Below, in pieces: positions 38,169-47,378 of a DNA stretch of 64,000 nt. The stretch's first letter is position 1. Each line of letters opens with the position of its first letter. Both the position numbers and the translations under genes were made by a program. This stretch comes from Novosphingobium sp. Leaf2 (GTDB taxonomy: Bacteria > Pseudomonadota > Alphaproteobacteria > Sphingomonadales > Sphingomonadaceae), in the NCBI RefSeq assembly GCF_001421325.1, contig NZ_LMJY01000022.1, forward strand, positions 62,001-126,000. Direction: 5' to 3'. The notes below the pieces were generated by a model. It saw nothing but the letters and a program-made list of their open reading frames with translations. It searched no databases and had not been told where the DNA came from.

Positions 38169-38741
38169 GTGATTTTTCACGCTGTGCGGCAAAATCTGGG
38201 GCGGCTGACGCAATATTCCGGGCGGGAAAAGCGCGACCAGTTTTGGCTGTTTGCAGGCTGCGTAATAGCGCTTTCGATGATAGCATTAATCGGCGCGATG
38301 CTTCCCGAAATTTTGGAAAGCCTCACTAAAATGCAGCAATTTGCGTCCGAACACCCCGAGATGGCGCACGTTGAGCGTAGTCCGACGAGTTACGCGATAA
38401 CCATAAGGGGGCGTCATCCGGAATTGATGCCCAATATGGTGGTTTTGGTTGGCGTCATGGCGGTCATATTTTCCAAGGTAACAGTGCTGCTCGCCGCAGC
38501 GGTCACCCGCCGGCTTCATGACTGTGACAAGGCTGGATGGTGGGGCATAATGCCGCTTCCGTTTGTCGCATTTGGCCTTGTGGCGATGCCGAAACTGTTT
38601 GCTCAACCCACGCCTGACACGCGGCTGTTCTTTGTCCTGTTGCTGAACAACATGCTCTATATCGCCGCACTCGCGTGGCTCGTTGCATTGCTGTCGGGCG
38701 AGGGAACCAAAGGCGCAAATCGCTACGGTCAGCGACCGTAA
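38169..38741 (+). CDS. DUF805-family membrane protein
   Basis: A 190-residue protein starting at GTG behind GGGGA. The N-terminal GRLTQYSGREKRDQFWLF is the DUF805 hallmark. Four membrane helices are likely (LFAGCVIALSMIALIGAML, NMVVLVGVMAVIFSKVTVLL, WGIMPLPFVAFGLVAMP, LFFVLLLNNMLYIAALAWL), with the family motif RRLHDCDKAGWWG between the second and third. The function is unknown. Codon use is visibly more A/T-rich than its neighbours. It sits 51 bp after tRNA-Ser and its stop directly abuts the end of the convergent efflux-pump gene. Confidence 0.83.
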   Translation: MIFHAVRQNLGRLTQYSGREKRDQFWLFAGCVIALSMIALIGAMLPEILESLTKMQQFASEHPEMAHVERSPTSYAITIRGRHPELMPNMVVLVGVMAVIFSKVTVLLAAAVTRRLHDCDKAGWWGIMPLPFVAFGLVAMPKLFAQPTPDTRLFFVLLLNNMLYIAALAWLVALLSGEGTKGANRYGQRP

Positions 38742-40316
38742 TCAGCTCTCCGACTGCTCCAACGCCCGGCGCTTCACAAACACCAGTATCACAACCGCTA
38801 GCGCCGTCAGCACGCCGCATAGCAGCCACGCGGCGTTGATGGCAGGCACCAGGGCGGCTTTCTGGACCAGGGGGCGGATCATCTCGACGGTGAAGTCGTC
38901 TATCGGCTGGCCGCGTTGTTCGAGGAACGCATCCCTGGGGATGCCGATGCTGACGGCTGTCGTTACGTCTCCTGCGCGCAGTTTTGCGGCGATCGCTGTG
39001 CTCTGCGTAGCCGCGCGGGCGAAGATGGTGGTGTTGATCAGCGCCAGCCCGATCGCGCCCCCCAGGTTACGCATCAGGTTGAACAGGCCGCTGCCGTCCG
39101 CCACCAGCGGTTCAGGCAACCGGCCCAGCGCCATGCGGGTGGGCGGGAGCAGGCAGAACATGATCGCCACCCCGCGCATGATCTGGGGCACCATCATTTC
39201 GGCAAAGTCGGTCTGCAGCGTCTGGCGAGTGCTGAGCAGGAGGCCGGCCGCGAACAGGACGAAACCGAATGCAGTGAGCAGACGCGCATCGAAACGGCGC
39301 TCGGCATAAACGGCCAGCGGCGCTGTCAGCAGTTGCGCAACGCCGGTGACGAGCATGATCTCGCCAATGCGCAGCGGGCCATGGTCACGGACCAGGCCGA
39401 GAAACACAGGCATGAGATAGGTCGACCCGAACAAGCCGAAGCCCAGCACGAAGCTGAGCGCGCAGCCGATCGCGAAGTTGCGGTCGGCAAAGCAGCGCAG
39501 TTCCACCAGCGGCGCGCGGGACACCAGCGTGCGCCAGACGAACGCGGCCAGGCACACGGCGAACAGGAGCAGCAGCCCTGCGACCCACGACGAGCCCCAT
39601 CCCTTCGACGGTGCGTCCTGCAGCCCGACCTGCAACGCGGTCAGCCCTACAGCCAGAAGGGTGAGCGCCAGCACGTCGATCGCCCTGCCCTCGTGCCGCT
39701 CTGCCTTGGTGCCGCGCAGACAGATCGCGACGCCTATTGCCGCCAGCACGCCGGGGGCGATGTTGATGCGAAAAAGCCAGTGCCATGAGTACGATTGCGT
39801 GATCCAGCCGCCCACGATCGGGCCCACCGTGGGCGCCATCACTGCCGCAACCCCCGCAATGGTCGTCGCCAGCGCTTGCGAGCGGGGTGGAAACAGCAGG
39901 AACACAGCGGCGAAAACGGCGGGGATCAACGTACCGCCGGCAAACCCCTGGACGATCCGCCAACCGACCAACTCATGGAAATTGCCGCTCATCGCGCAGC
40001 CGAGCGAGGCCAGGGTGAACACGCTCACCGCGATCACGAATAGCCAGCGCATGCCAAGGCGGGCGGTGAAGTACCCGGTCAGCGGGATGGCGATGATTTC
40101 GGCGGTGAGATAGGCCGTTTGCACCCACACCATCTGGTCCGGCGCGATCCGCAACGCGCCCTGGATCGCCGGCAAGGAGGTGGCCACGATCTGGATATCG
40201 AGAATCGCCATGAACATGCCCAGGCACATCAGCACGAAGCCGGTCCATTCGCCCAGGCTGGCGTCTTGCGTTCGGCCCGGGTTCAGGCGGTCGCTGCCAT
40301 CAACGCGTGTCGTCAC
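38742..40316 (-). CDS. DHA2-family MFS drug/metabolite exporter, EmrB-like
   Basis: About 524 residues with 14 membrane helices. Family motifs are MAILDIQIVATSLPAIQ in helix 1 and the motif-A region FTARLGMRWLF. The motif-C-like GPIVGGWITQSYSWHWLFRINIA marks the antiporter groups. It would export hydrophobic compounds using the proton gradient. The start is uncertain: GTG at 40316 follows GGGAAA, and TTG at 40355 is possible. No EmrA adaptor is adjacent. It is divergent from the type III PKS gene across about 115 bp, so it may export that product or be an unrelated pump. Confidence 0.88.
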   Translation of the reverse strand: MTTRVDGSDRLNPGRTQDASLGEWTGFVLMCLGMFMAILDIQIVATSLPAIQGALRIAPDQMVWVQTAYLTAEIIAIPLTGYFTARLGMRWLFVIAVSVFTLASLGCAMSGNFHELVGWRIVQGFAGGTLIPAVFAAVFLLFPPRSQALATTIAGVAAVMAPTVGPIVGGWITQSYSWHWLFRINIAPGVLAAIGVAICLRGTKAERHEGRAIDVLALTLLAVGLTALQVGLQDAPSKGWGSSWVAGLLLLFAVCLAAFVWRTLVSRAPLVELRCFADRNFAIGCALSFVLGFGLFGSTYLMPVFLGLVRDHGPLRIGEIMLVTGVAQLLTAPLAVYAERRFDARLLTAFGFVLFAAGLLLSTRQTLQTDFAEMMVPQIMRGVAIMFCLLPPTRMALGRLPEPLVADGSGLFNLMRNLGGAIGLALINTTIFARAATQSTAIAAKLRAGDVTTAVSIGIPRDAFLEQRGQPIDDFTVEMIRPLVQKAALVPAINAAWLLCGVLTALAVVILVFVKRRALEQSES

Positions 40317-40431
40317 CGAGTTTCCCGTTACCTTCGCGCTGTCGTACTGGCGCAAGGAACCCGCTATTGCGCAGATCGTTGCGTAGCAGAACTTTTTTCA
40401 CCGGTCCGCCGGTCACGTCAGGCGGTACCTC

Positions 40432-41481
40432 ATGAATCCGGTGTCTATTCTCTCCCTGGCGACTGAAACGCCCCCGCACGTAATCTCGCAGGAAGAAGCA
40501 CTCACTACCGCGCGCGACCTGATCGGCAGTAATTTTGCCGATTTCGAACGGCTCTCCACCGTTTTTGCCAATGCCGGGATACGCCATCGCCAGCTGGCAA
40601 TGCCAGTAGAGTGGTATCGCAGCCCGCGCAGTTTTCCCGAACGTGCGGCCGCATACCTCGATGTCGCGCTCGACTTGTTCGTGGCAGCGGCCGAGCGCGC
40701 CTTGACCGAGGCGCAAGTGCGACCGGAGGATGTGGACACGATCGTGACGATCTCGTCCACCGGCATCGCCACCCCCAGCCTGGAAGCGCGGGCGATGGCG
40801 CGGCTGCCGTTCCGCACCGACGTGGTGCGCGTCCCGGTGTTCGGCTTGGGCTGCGCAGGGGGGGCATCGGGGTTGGGCCTTGCCACCAAACTGGCCCGGG
40901 CGACGCCGGGGTCCACGGTGCTGCTGGTGGCAGTGGAACTGTGCAGTCTCGCGTTGCGGACTGACAACGCGGACAAGGCGGATATCATTTCCACCGCCTT
41001 GTTCGGTGACGGCGCAGCGGCGTGTGTCCTGCGCAGCGGCGACGAAGGCTTCGTCCAGATCCACGGTACCGCCGAGAAGACCTGGAATGACACGCTGGAC
41101 ATCATGGGCTGGCAGGCGGAGCCGACCGGGCTTGGTGTCGTGCTGAACCGTGCGATCCCGGTCTTCGCACGGCGAGAAATGCGCCAGGCGATGACCGAGA
41201 TGCTGGCCCCGCAAGATATCGAGATCGAGGACGTGAACCGGTTCATCTGCCATCCGGGCGGCGCGCGCGTCGTCGATGCGATCGAGGGCGCGCTCTCGCT
41301 CGAACAAGGGGCACTGTCTGTCGAGCGGGAGGTGCTTCGCGATCATGGCAACATGTCCGCCCCCACCGTGCTGTTCGTGCTGGACCGGTATCGCAAGGCC
41401 GGTCTGCCAACCTTGTCCATCCTTAGCGCGCTGGGGCCGGGTTTCACCGCATCCTCTTTGACGCTACGGTGCGCGGCATGA
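40432..41481 (+). CDS. type III polyketide synthase
   Basis: A 349-residue chalcone-synthase-superfamily enzyme. The catalytic triad is visible: C141 in FGLGCAGGASG, H274 in FICHPGGARV and N307 in HGNMSAPT. Type III PKSs extend a CoA-bound starter with malonyl-CoA in one active site; bacterial relatives paired with an ICMT-type methyltransferase make alkylpyrones or alkylresorcinols. The starter cannot be predicted from sequence alone. The N-terminus (SLATETPPHVISQEEA) fits the bacterial PhlD/ArsB/SrsA-like group. Its stop overlaps the methyltransferase ATG by four bases. Confidence 0.93.
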   Translation: MNPVSILSLATETPPHVISQEEALTTARDLIGSNFADFERLSTVFANAGIRHRQLAMPVEWYRSPRSFPERAAAYLDVALDLFVAAAERALTEAQVRPEDVDTIVTISSTGIATPSLEARAMARLPFRTDVVRVPVFGLGCAGGASGLGLATKLARATPGSTVLLVAVELCSLALRTDNADKADIISTALFGDGAAACVLRSGDEGFVQIHGTAEKTWNDTLDIMGWQAEPTGLGVVLNRAIPVFARREMRQAMTEMLAPQDIEIEDVNRFICHPGGARVVDAIEGALSLEQGALSVEREVLRDHGNMSAPTVLFVLDRYRKAGLPTLSILSALGPGFTASSLTLRCAA

Positions 41482-41984
41482 ACTGGCCTTATGTCATCAT
41501 GGCGTTCGTTACCGCCCAGCGCCTGGCGGAACTGGTGATAGACCGGCGCAATACGGCGCGTCTGCTGGCCGACGGGGCGTGGGAAGCGGGCGCGCGACAC
41601 TACCCGGTGATGGTCGCCATGCATGCGACCTGGCTGGCGGCGCTGTGGTTCACCGTGGGTGACAGGCCCGTCAATCTTCCACTGTTGGCCGTCTTCGCCG
41701 TCCTGCAGCTATTGCGCGTGTGGGTTCTGGCAACGCTCGGCCCACGCTGGACGACCCGCATCATCGTCACCCGGAGCCTGCCGTTGGTGAAGAAGGGGCC
41801 CTTCAAGTTTCTGCGCCATCCCAACTACACGGTGGTGACCGCAGAGATCGCCGTGCTGCCGCTGGTGTTTGGGCTGGTGTGGATCGCGGTGCTGTTCACC
41901 GTGTTGAACGCGGCGATGCTATACGTGCGCATCGGCACTGAAAACCGCGCGCTATATGGAAGCCGCGAAGACCTTAGCGTTTGA
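41478..41984 (+). CDS. isoprenylcysteine carboxyl methyltransferase-family protein
   Basis: A 168-residue membrane protein with about four to five helices. The C-terminal ICMT signature comprises FKFLRHPNYTVVTAEIAVLP, then VRIGTENRAL near the end. Members next to type III PKSs (BpsB/SrsB type) O-methylate the pyrone or resorcinol product using SAM. The overlapping start with the PKS gene is strong evidence for this pairing. A specific product name would be inference. Its end overlaps the last 11 bases of the convergent Cys-rich gene. Confidence 0.88.
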   Translation: MNWPYVIMAFVTAQRLAELVIDRRNTARLLADGAWEAGARHYPVMVAMHATWLAALWFTVGDRPVNLPLLAVFAVLQLLRVWVLATLGPRWTTRIIVTRSLPLVKKGPFKFLRHPNYTVVTAEIAVLPLVFGLVWIAVLFTVLNAAMLYVRIGTENRALYGSREDLSV

Positions 41985-42234
41985 CCGCAGCCTCGCGCTG
42001 CGCCTTGATCCGCAGCATCGCGGCATGACATTGGGGAGAAGTCTGCTCGATCTTGACGATCATGCAGGCTTCCACTTTTTTGCGGCTCATCGATTTCATT
42101 TCGGATGGACAAAGCCGGCGCGCTTCCTGCACGCACGCTTTCTTGCCCGGATCGGATTCCGCATGCACTGCAGGAGCCATGATCGTGCCGGCGATTACGA
42201 GGCCGACAAAAGTGCTGATGGCGCGCATAGTCAT
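41974..42234 (-). CDS. small exported Cys-rich protein, GLG1-repeat-like
   Basis: An 86-residue protein with a signal peptide (AGTIMAPAVHAE). The mature part has two cysteine pairs: CVQEARRLC (Cx7C) and CMIVKIEQTSPQC (Cx11C). This resembles one unit of the Cys-rich GLG1-type repeat that also occurs in short alphaproteobacterial periplasmic proteins. An AAGGACG site precedes the ATG. The function is unknown. It overlaps the methyltransferase gene tail to tail by 11 bases. Confidence 0.75.
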   Translation of the reverse strand: MTMRAISTFVGLVIAGTIMAPAVHAESDPGKKACVQEARRLCPSEMKSMSRKKVEACMIVKIEQTSPQCHAAMLRIKAQREAAVKR

Positions 42235-42305
42235 GGCGAGGTCGTCCTTGATCTGGGGAATACCGCTCCGAACCTAACGTGCCGACGTGAGCGGCGGATT
42301 AACGC

Positions 42306-42947
42306 TCAGTCAGCGGCGAGAGCTTCATGAAACGCGCGTATCGCCGCCGCTTCGTCGCCGTTCCACACCGCGCCCGACACGGCGAGAAAATCCGCGCCTG
42401 CAATGGCCAGGTCCCGGCAGTTGGCGGGGGTGACCCCGCCGATCGCCACGCAGGGGATCTCGAATATGGATTGCCACCATTCCAGCAGATCCAGGCCTGC
42501 CACATGCTTGGTATCCTTGGTGGTGCTGGGAAAGAACGCGCCGAACGCCACATAGTCCGCCCCGGCGTCGCCTGCTTCCATCGCCAGATGCCGGCTGGCG
42601 TGGCAGGTTATCCCCACTTGCGTGTCGCGGCCCAGCGCCTGGCGGGCCTCTTCCACGGTGCCATCGCCCTGCCCCAGATGCACGCCATCTGCGCCCAGCC
42701 GCTTGGCCAGGCTGATGGAATCGTTGACGATGAAGGCAACGTCACGCTCGGCGCAGATGCGCTGCAACGGCTCCGCCAGCCGCGCGGCTTCGTGCTGGTC
42801 GATATCCTTGACGCGAAACTGGAACGCCGCAACCTCGCCGGCATCAAGCGCGCGGGCGAGACGGTCGGGAAAAGCGCCGCCCACGTCCAGCGGCGAGATC
42901 AGATACAGACGGGTCGGTTCGCGCGGAATGTCGTTTTGGTCGGTCAT
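42306..42947 (-). CDS. thiE: thiamine phosphate synthase
   Basis: A 213-residue TIM-barrel enzyme. Family blocks are QFRVKDIDQHEAARLAEPL, FIVNDSISLAKRLGADGVHLGQGD, GITCHASRHLAMEAGDAGADYVAFGAFFPSTTK and AIGGVTPANC. It couples HMP-pyrophosphate and thiazole phosphate to thiamine phosphate. I chose the ATG at 42947 for its GAGGAAG site. No other thi genes and no TPP riboswitch are visible nearby. Thiamine pyrophosphate is needed by PdhA, transketolase and the ALS-like enzyme in this same window. Confidence 0.94.
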   Translation of the reverse strand: MTDQNDIPREPTRLYLISPLDVGGAFPDRLARALDAGEVAAFQFRVKDIDQHEAARLAEPLQRICAERDVAFIVNDSISLAKRLGADGVHLGQGDGTVEEARQALGRDTQVGITCHASRHLAMEAGDAGADYVAFGAFFPSTTKDTKHVAGLDLLEWWQSIFEIPCVAIGGVTPANCRDLAIAGADFLAVSGAVWNGDEAAAIRAFHEALAAD

Positions 42948-43025
42948 GGCGCTTCCTCTAGCCGGGCGGCGCGCGCAGGCCAAGCGTTCCGCGCGCATTC
43001 AGGTGCGAGCGTGTCTGTGACTTCC

Positions 43026-43517
43026 ATGAAGATCATTGCCACGCTTGTCGCCGTGTCCGCCCTGGCCGGCTGCACGATCATCCCGGCCGCCGATCCGCCG
43101 CGGGGCGTTTCAGAGCCGTCTTATCCGCAGCCGACGGTCGGTGAAGCGCCGCTGCCCCCGTCTGACTCGACTGTGCGCAACGACGCCCCGCAAGGCGAGG
43201 CACCGCTCTTCTATGCCGCGCTGGGGCAGTCGGTGACGGTAGGCGGCCCGCGCATCACCCCGCTGGCGGTACTGGAAGACAGCCGCTGCCCGATGAACGC
43301 CCGCTGCGTATGGGCAGGGCAAGTGCGGCTGCGCGTTCGGCAGGATAGCGGGAGAGGCGGTGTGCTTGAACTGACCTCAGGCAAACCCGCGCATATCGCC
43401 GATGGCACGCTCGAACTGGTCGATATTCGCCCCGACAAGATGGCCGGTGCCAGCAATCAGGGCGCAATCGATCCGACCCGCTATCGGTTCGGCTTCCGCT
43501 TCACTGGCGGCTATTGA
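43026..43517 (+). CDS. putative lipoprotein
   Basis: A 163-residue protein with a lipobox LAGC ending at C16. A Pro-rich linker is followed by a compact domain with two cysteines (DSRCPMNARCVWAGQVRLRV) and a C-terminal GFRFTGGY. The CPxxARCVWAGxV segment is widespread in small proteobacterial lipoproteins of unknown function. It is likely membrane-anchored in the periplasm. A terminator-like hairpin separates it from the convergent fda. Confidence 0.8.
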   Translation: MKIIATLVAVSALAGCTIIPAADPPRGVSEPSYPQPTVGEAPLPPSDSTVRNDAPQGEAPLFYAALGQSVTVGGPRITPLAVLEDSRCPMNARCVWAGQVRLRVRQDSGRGGVLELTSGKPAHIADGTLELVDIRPDKMAGASNQGAIDPTRYRFGFRFTGGY

Positions 43518-43532
43518 AGCACCCCAAACACG

Positions 43533-43563
43533 AAAGGCGGCACCCAGAGGGATGCCGCCTTCG
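43533..43563. terminator. bidirectional terminator
   Basis: AAGGCGGCA / TGCCGCCTT, a perfect nine-base stem with a ten-base loop, between the convergent lipoprotein and fda genes. Short T-runs at both ends fit use in both directions. Confidence 0.75.
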
Positions 43564-43583
43564 CATTCACGGCGATACTGCGC

Positions 43584-44489
43584 TCAAACCGCGGCGGCGG
43601 TTTTCTGCGTCGAGCCCTTGTAGATCGCGTCGATCGCTTCGCCCAGTGCGGCGTCGAACTCCTCATCGCTCATCTGCGCGCGCAGGTCGGACAGAAGCGC
43701 GCGGCTGAAGCTGGCGATGATACCCTTGTTCTTCGCCAGCTCGGCGCAGGCTTCGGCCCGCGAATAGCCGCCTGAAAGCGCGACCACGCGCAGCACCTTG
43801 GGATGCTCCACCAGCGGATCAAACGTGCCCGGCACCACCGGCAGCGACAGCTTGAGCATGACCTGCTGGCCATCGGGCAGCGCGTCTAGATGCTTCAGGA
43901 TCGATGCCAGCAGCAACGTGTCGCACGCAGCGCGCGTCTCGCTCTTGATGTTCACTTCGGGCTCGATAATCGGCATCATGCCGTGCGAGATGACCTGCGC
44001 GCCGATCTCGAACTGCTGCTTGACCACTGCCTCGATCCCCTCGGCATTGGCCGAATTGATCACCGAGCGTTCCTTGGTGCCGAACACGCCCAGATCCTTG
44101 GAACGCGACAGCAATTCGTCAAGCGTCGGCATCGGCTTCATCAGCTGCACGCCGTTGGCTTCGTCTTCGAGACCCTTGTCGATCTTGATGAACGGCACCA
44201 CACCCTTGGCGATCAGCGCCTGCGGGGTTGGCACGCCGTTGACTTCGCCGTCCATCGTGCGCTCGAACAGGATCGCGCCCAGCACCTTCTTGCCGGTGAA
44301 CACCGGCGACGAGATGATGCGCGCGCGCATCTCGTGGATCAGGCCGAACATTTCCTCGTCGTTCGACCAGGCGCCTTCCTGGATGCCGTAGCCCATCAAC
44401 GCCTTGGGCGTCGATCCGCCGCTCTGGTCGAGCGCTGCGATAAATCCGTCTCCATCCGCCACTTTGGCGGTCATTTCCGAATGCTGCAT
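43584..44489 (-). CDS. class I fructose-bisphosphate aldolase
   Basis: A 301-residue Schiff-base aldolase. The start has FIAALDQSGGSTPKAL and a later block GVVPFIKIDKGLE; the C-terminal LSGGYSRAEACAELAKNKG is typical of class I (plant/animal-like and Staphylococcus-type) enzymes. It reversibly cleaves fructose 1,6-bisphosphate. It is the last gene of the tkt-gap-MOSC-pgk-acyltransferase-fda run, 75 bp after the acyltransferase gene. The class I type, rather than the metal-dependent class II type, is usual here. Confidence 0.94.
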   Translation of the reverse strand: MQHSEMTAKVADGDGFIAALDQSGGSTPKALMGYGIQEGAWSNDEEMFGLIHEMRARIISSPVFTGKKVLGAILFERTMDGEVNGVPTPQALIAKGVVPFIKIDKGLEDEANGVQLMKPMPTLDELLSRSKDLGVFGTKERSVINSANAEGIEAVVKQQFEIGAQVISHGMMPIIEPEVNIKSETRAACDTLLLASILKHLDALPDGQQVMLKLSLPVVPGTFDPLVEHPKVLRVVALSGGYSRAEACAELAKNKGIIASFSRALLSDLRAQMSDEEFDAALGEAIDAIYKGSTQKTAAAV

Positions 44490-44564
44490 GGTTTCTCCTC
44501 CTCAGTATTTCGGTAGCCGTTCGTGCCTACGCCGCGCCCCGATGGTTCGCAACGGCGGCGCGCT

Positions 44565-45644
44565 TCAACTTGGCAATCCTCGTGGCGGCACCGGCCTCGC
44601 GCCCGCGTGAAGCAGGACATTGAGACGGCGGCGCATCGGAATGTCCACCAGCCGCACGCACAGCCATCCCAGCAGCACGCAGCAGCCAAGATATACCGCC
44701 GCCATCACGACCGGGTTAAAATGCAAGTCGTCCTTGAAGTATCGCATCGGCTCCATCAGCGCCCAGTGCACGGCATAAACCGCGTACGATACTTCGCCCA
44801 GAAACCAGGCGAATGGCGCCAGGAGCCGCGAAGGCTCGCACCGCGCACCCAGCCACACAAGTCCCGGCGCGATCAGGAAACTGCACAGCAGGTCGTACCA
44901 TGTAGCAGGAACAAACGCCGGATCAGCAAGCAGCACGGCGCCGATCGCACCCAGGCAGAACACCCCCAGCAGTCCCGCGTGGCGCACCTCCTTCACCGGC
45001 AGCCGCGCCAGCAGTACGCCTGCTGTGAACGACATGACGGTGCGGACCAGCGAGATCCAGGCCTGATCCCACACCGCACCCAGATTGCCGTCATCATGCG
45101 CGATGACAGCTGGCGCAAAGATGCAGGCTGCACCGATAGAAAGCGCCAGCAATCCTGCCCGTGGCAAGCGAAACAACACCAGCACCAGGAGCAGATTGGC
45201 GACGATCTCAAAAAACAACGACCACGCTGGCACGTTCATCGGAAACAGCGTGCGGGTGAGCGGCGATGGCAGCATCAGAAGATTGAACGGCAATGAACCG
45301 ACGATCTTGCCGAAAGCATAGATGTCGCCCTTGCCCGTCCAGCGGTTGGATATGGCCGAAAGCGTGGTAACGACGATGCCGCAGAGGAACAGCGGATACA
45401 GCCGCACGATCCGCAGCTTCATGAACCGGCCGACGGTCAACCCGGCCTGCCATCGCGGCAGATACGTGCGGCACAGCACGAAGCCTGAGAGGGCAAAGAA
45501 AAAGTCCACCGCAACATAGCCGTGCGGGGCCTGGGTGATGTTGTAGTGAAACAGCGCGACAGCTAGCGCAGCGATGCCGCGCATGCCGTCCAGCGTCACG
45601 TAGCGGCCCTGCCAGGGCGGCGGCGCATGGTCAGTGTCAGTCAT
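44565..45644 (-). CDS. acyltransferase family 3 membrane protein
   Basis: A 359-residue protein with about ten membrane helices. The N-terminal motif LDGMRGIAALAVALFHY and the next block VAVDFFFALSGFVLCRTYL are the OafA/YrhL-type acyltransferase signature, including the key histidine. A second conserved segment is RIVRLYPLF. Such enzymes O-acylate sugars of lipopolysaccharide, exopolysaccharide or antibiotics at the membrane. Its place between pgk and fda in a sugar-phosphate operon is unexpected and gives no substrate. It lies 47 bp after pgk. Confidence 0.88.
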   Translation of the reverse strand: MTDTDHAPPPWQGRYVTLDGMRGIAALAVALFHYNITQAPHGYVAVDFFFALSGFVLCRTYLPRWQAGLTVGRFMKLRIVRLYPLFLCGIVVTTLSAISNRWTGKGDIYAFGKIVGSLPFNLLMLPSPLTRTLFPMNVPAWSLFFEIVANLLLVLVLFRLPRAGLLALSIGAACIFAPAVIAHDDGNLGAVWDQAWISLVRTVMSFTAGVLLARLPVKEVRHAGLLGVFCLGAIGAVLLADPAFVPATWYDLLCSFLIAPGLVWLGARCEPSRLLAPFAWFLGEVSYAVYAVHWALMEPMRYFKDDLHFNPVVMAAVYLGCCVLLGWLCVRLVDIPMRRRLNVLLHAGARPVPPRGLPS

Positions 45645-45691
45645 GCGCCCCTTCCCTTCAAGCCTGCCGGATATCTGCAGCGTGGTTCCGA

Positions 45692-46891
45692 TCAGGCCGA
45701 GAGCGCTGCGACGCCTGGCAGTTCACGGCCTTCCATCCATTCCAGGAATGCCCCGCCAGCGGTTGAAATGTAAGTGAAATCTTGTGCCGCCCCGGCATGA
45801 TTGAGCGCGGCGACCGTATCGCCTCCACCCGCTACCGATACCAGCGAACCTTCAACCGTCAGCGCTGCAGCCGTTCTGGCCAGCGCCACTGTGGCGGCAT
45901 CAAACGGCTCCATCTCAAACGCGCCCAATGGACCGTTCCACACCAGCGTGCGGCAGGTCTTCAGCACGTCGCCCAGCGTTTCCGCAGCGCTCGGGCCGGC
46001 GTCCAGGATCATCTCGTCAGCGGCCACTTCGTGCACGTTGCAGGTGCGCAGGGACGGCGGGTTGGCCGCGAATTCCTTGGAGACGACGACGTCGTACGGC
46101 AAATGCACGGTGCAGCCGCACGCCTCGGCGGTCGCCAGAATGGCGTTTGCGGTCTCGGTCAGGTCATGTTCGCACAGTGATTTGCCCACATCCACGCCCT
46201 TGGCCGCCAGAAACGTGTTGGCCATGCCGCCGCCGATGATCAGATGATCAACCTGCTTCACCAGATGCGTAAGCACGTCCAGCTTGGAGGACACCTTCGC
46301 CCCGCCAACGACGGCGGCAACCGGCTTTTCCGGCGTGCCAAGCGCCTTTTCCAGCGCTTCCAGTTCCGCCTGCATCGAGCGCCCGGCATAAGCCGGAAGC
46401 ACCCGCGCCAGGCCCTCGGTGGTGGCATGGGCGCGATGGGCGGCGGAAAATGCGTCGTTCACGTAAAAGTCCGCGTTGGCGGCCATCGCCTGTGCCAGTT
46501 CGGGGTCGTTCTTTTCCTCGCCCTTCCAGAACCGGGTATTCTCCAGGATCGCTATGTCGCCGGCGCGCAGGATGCCGATCGACTGGGCGACCACGGGCCC
46601 TGCGATTTCGGGCACGAACATCACTTCTTTGCCCAGCGTCTTCTCCACCGCGCCGACGACCATCGACAAGGACTGGGTGGATACCCGTTCGCCTTTGGGA
46701 CGGCCGAAGTGCGCCAGCAGCAGCACTTTCGCGCCCTTTTCCGACAGTTCGAGGATGGTGGGCGCCGCCGCCCGGATGCGGGTATCGTCGGTGACGGCAC
46801 CATCCTGCATCGGCAGGTTGAGATCGACGCGGACCAGGGCCACTTTGCCGGTCACATCGCCAAGATCGTCCAGGGTCTTGAAAGCGCTCAT
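45692..46891 (-). CDS. pgk: phosphoglycerate kinase
   Basis: A 399-residue enzyme. The N-terminal domain has [27 protein letters not shown] and [17 protein letters not shown]. The C-terminal nucleotide domain has [27 protein letters not shown] and [13 protein letters not shown]. It interconverts 1,3-bisphosphoglycerate and 3-phosphoglycerate with ATP formation. Its start overlaps the stop of the MOSC-domain gene by four bases, which couples it to gap through that gene. Confidence 0.96.
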   Translation of the reverse strand: MSAFKTLDDLGDVTGKVALVRVDLNLPMQDGAVTDDTRIRAAAPTILELSEKGAKVLLLAHFGRPKGERVSTQSLSMVVGAVEKTLGKEVMFVPEIAGPVVAQSIGILRAGDIAILENTRFWKGEEKNDPELAQAMAANADFYVNDAFSAAHRAHATTEGLARVLPAYAGRSMQAELEALEKALGTPEKPVAAVVGGAKVSSKLDVLTHLVKQVDHLIIGGGMANTFLAAKGVDVGKSLCEHDLTETANAILATAEACGCTVHLPYDVVVSKEFAANPPSLRTCNVHEVAADEMILDAGPSAAETLGDVLKTCRTLVWNGPLGAFEMEPFDAATVALARTAAALTVEGSLVSVAGGGDTVAALNHAGAAQDFTYISTAGGAFLEWMEGRELPGVAALSA

Positions 46892-47373
46892 CTTTCGATC
46901 CTTATCTCATCACCCAGGGCGATATGCCCATCCTCCAGCACAGTCCCCAGCAAACCGCCCCGCCAGTCCGGCAACAGCGCGCCTTTGAGGCCTTGTGCCA
47001 CGTCTTCCATGCGGCTGCACGGGTCGCATTCCATCGTGACGACGATGCGCAGCGAATGCCCGATCGCAATCACGTATCCCGTCTCTCGCGGGAATCGCAG
47101 ACCTTCGACCAGCAGGTTAGCGCGCCGTGCGTGCCAAGCCGGCGTTTCGAACCCGAACAGCCCCCCGCAAATCTCGATTCCGGCAAGCGCTGCTTGCCAG
47201 CTTTCGATTTCCAGCAGCGAAATCTGTCGCCGACCTTTGCCGCCGGGTCGCACCACGCCGCGAAAATCCCCCTGGACTCCCGCAGCAGTGGTGACGGCGA
47301 CGGACCGCAGTTCTTCCATCGGCGCACGCGACCGTTGCCGCCGCGCGATGCCGATCAGGCGGCCCGTCGCCAT
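46888..47373 (-). CDS. MOSC-domain protein
   Basis: A 161-residue protein with start ATG 47373, five bases after the gap stop. The MOSC signature is [13 protein letters not shown], carrying the conserved cysteine. The N-terminal part includes [29 protein letters not shown] domains bind sulfur or molybdenum cofactor carriers (YiiM-, molybdenum-cofactor sulfurase-like). It overlaps pgk and lies between two glycolytic genes. Whether it serves carbon metabolism or is carried along is unknown. Confidence 0.88.
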   Translation of the reverse strand: MATGRLIGIARRQRSRAPMEELRSVAVTTAAGVQGDFRGVVRPGGKGRRQISLLEIESWQAALAGIEICGGLFGFETPAWHARRANLLVEGLRFPRETGYVIAIGHSLRIVVTMECDPCSRMEDVAQGLKGALLPDWRGGLLGTVLEDGHIALGDEIRIER

Positions 47374-47378
47374 GCCCG

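Noticed and set aside
42948..43025. TPP riboswitch upstream of thiE
   Set aside because: The 78-bp leader lacks the conserved thi-box CTGAGA core and is too short for the aptamer plus an expression platform.
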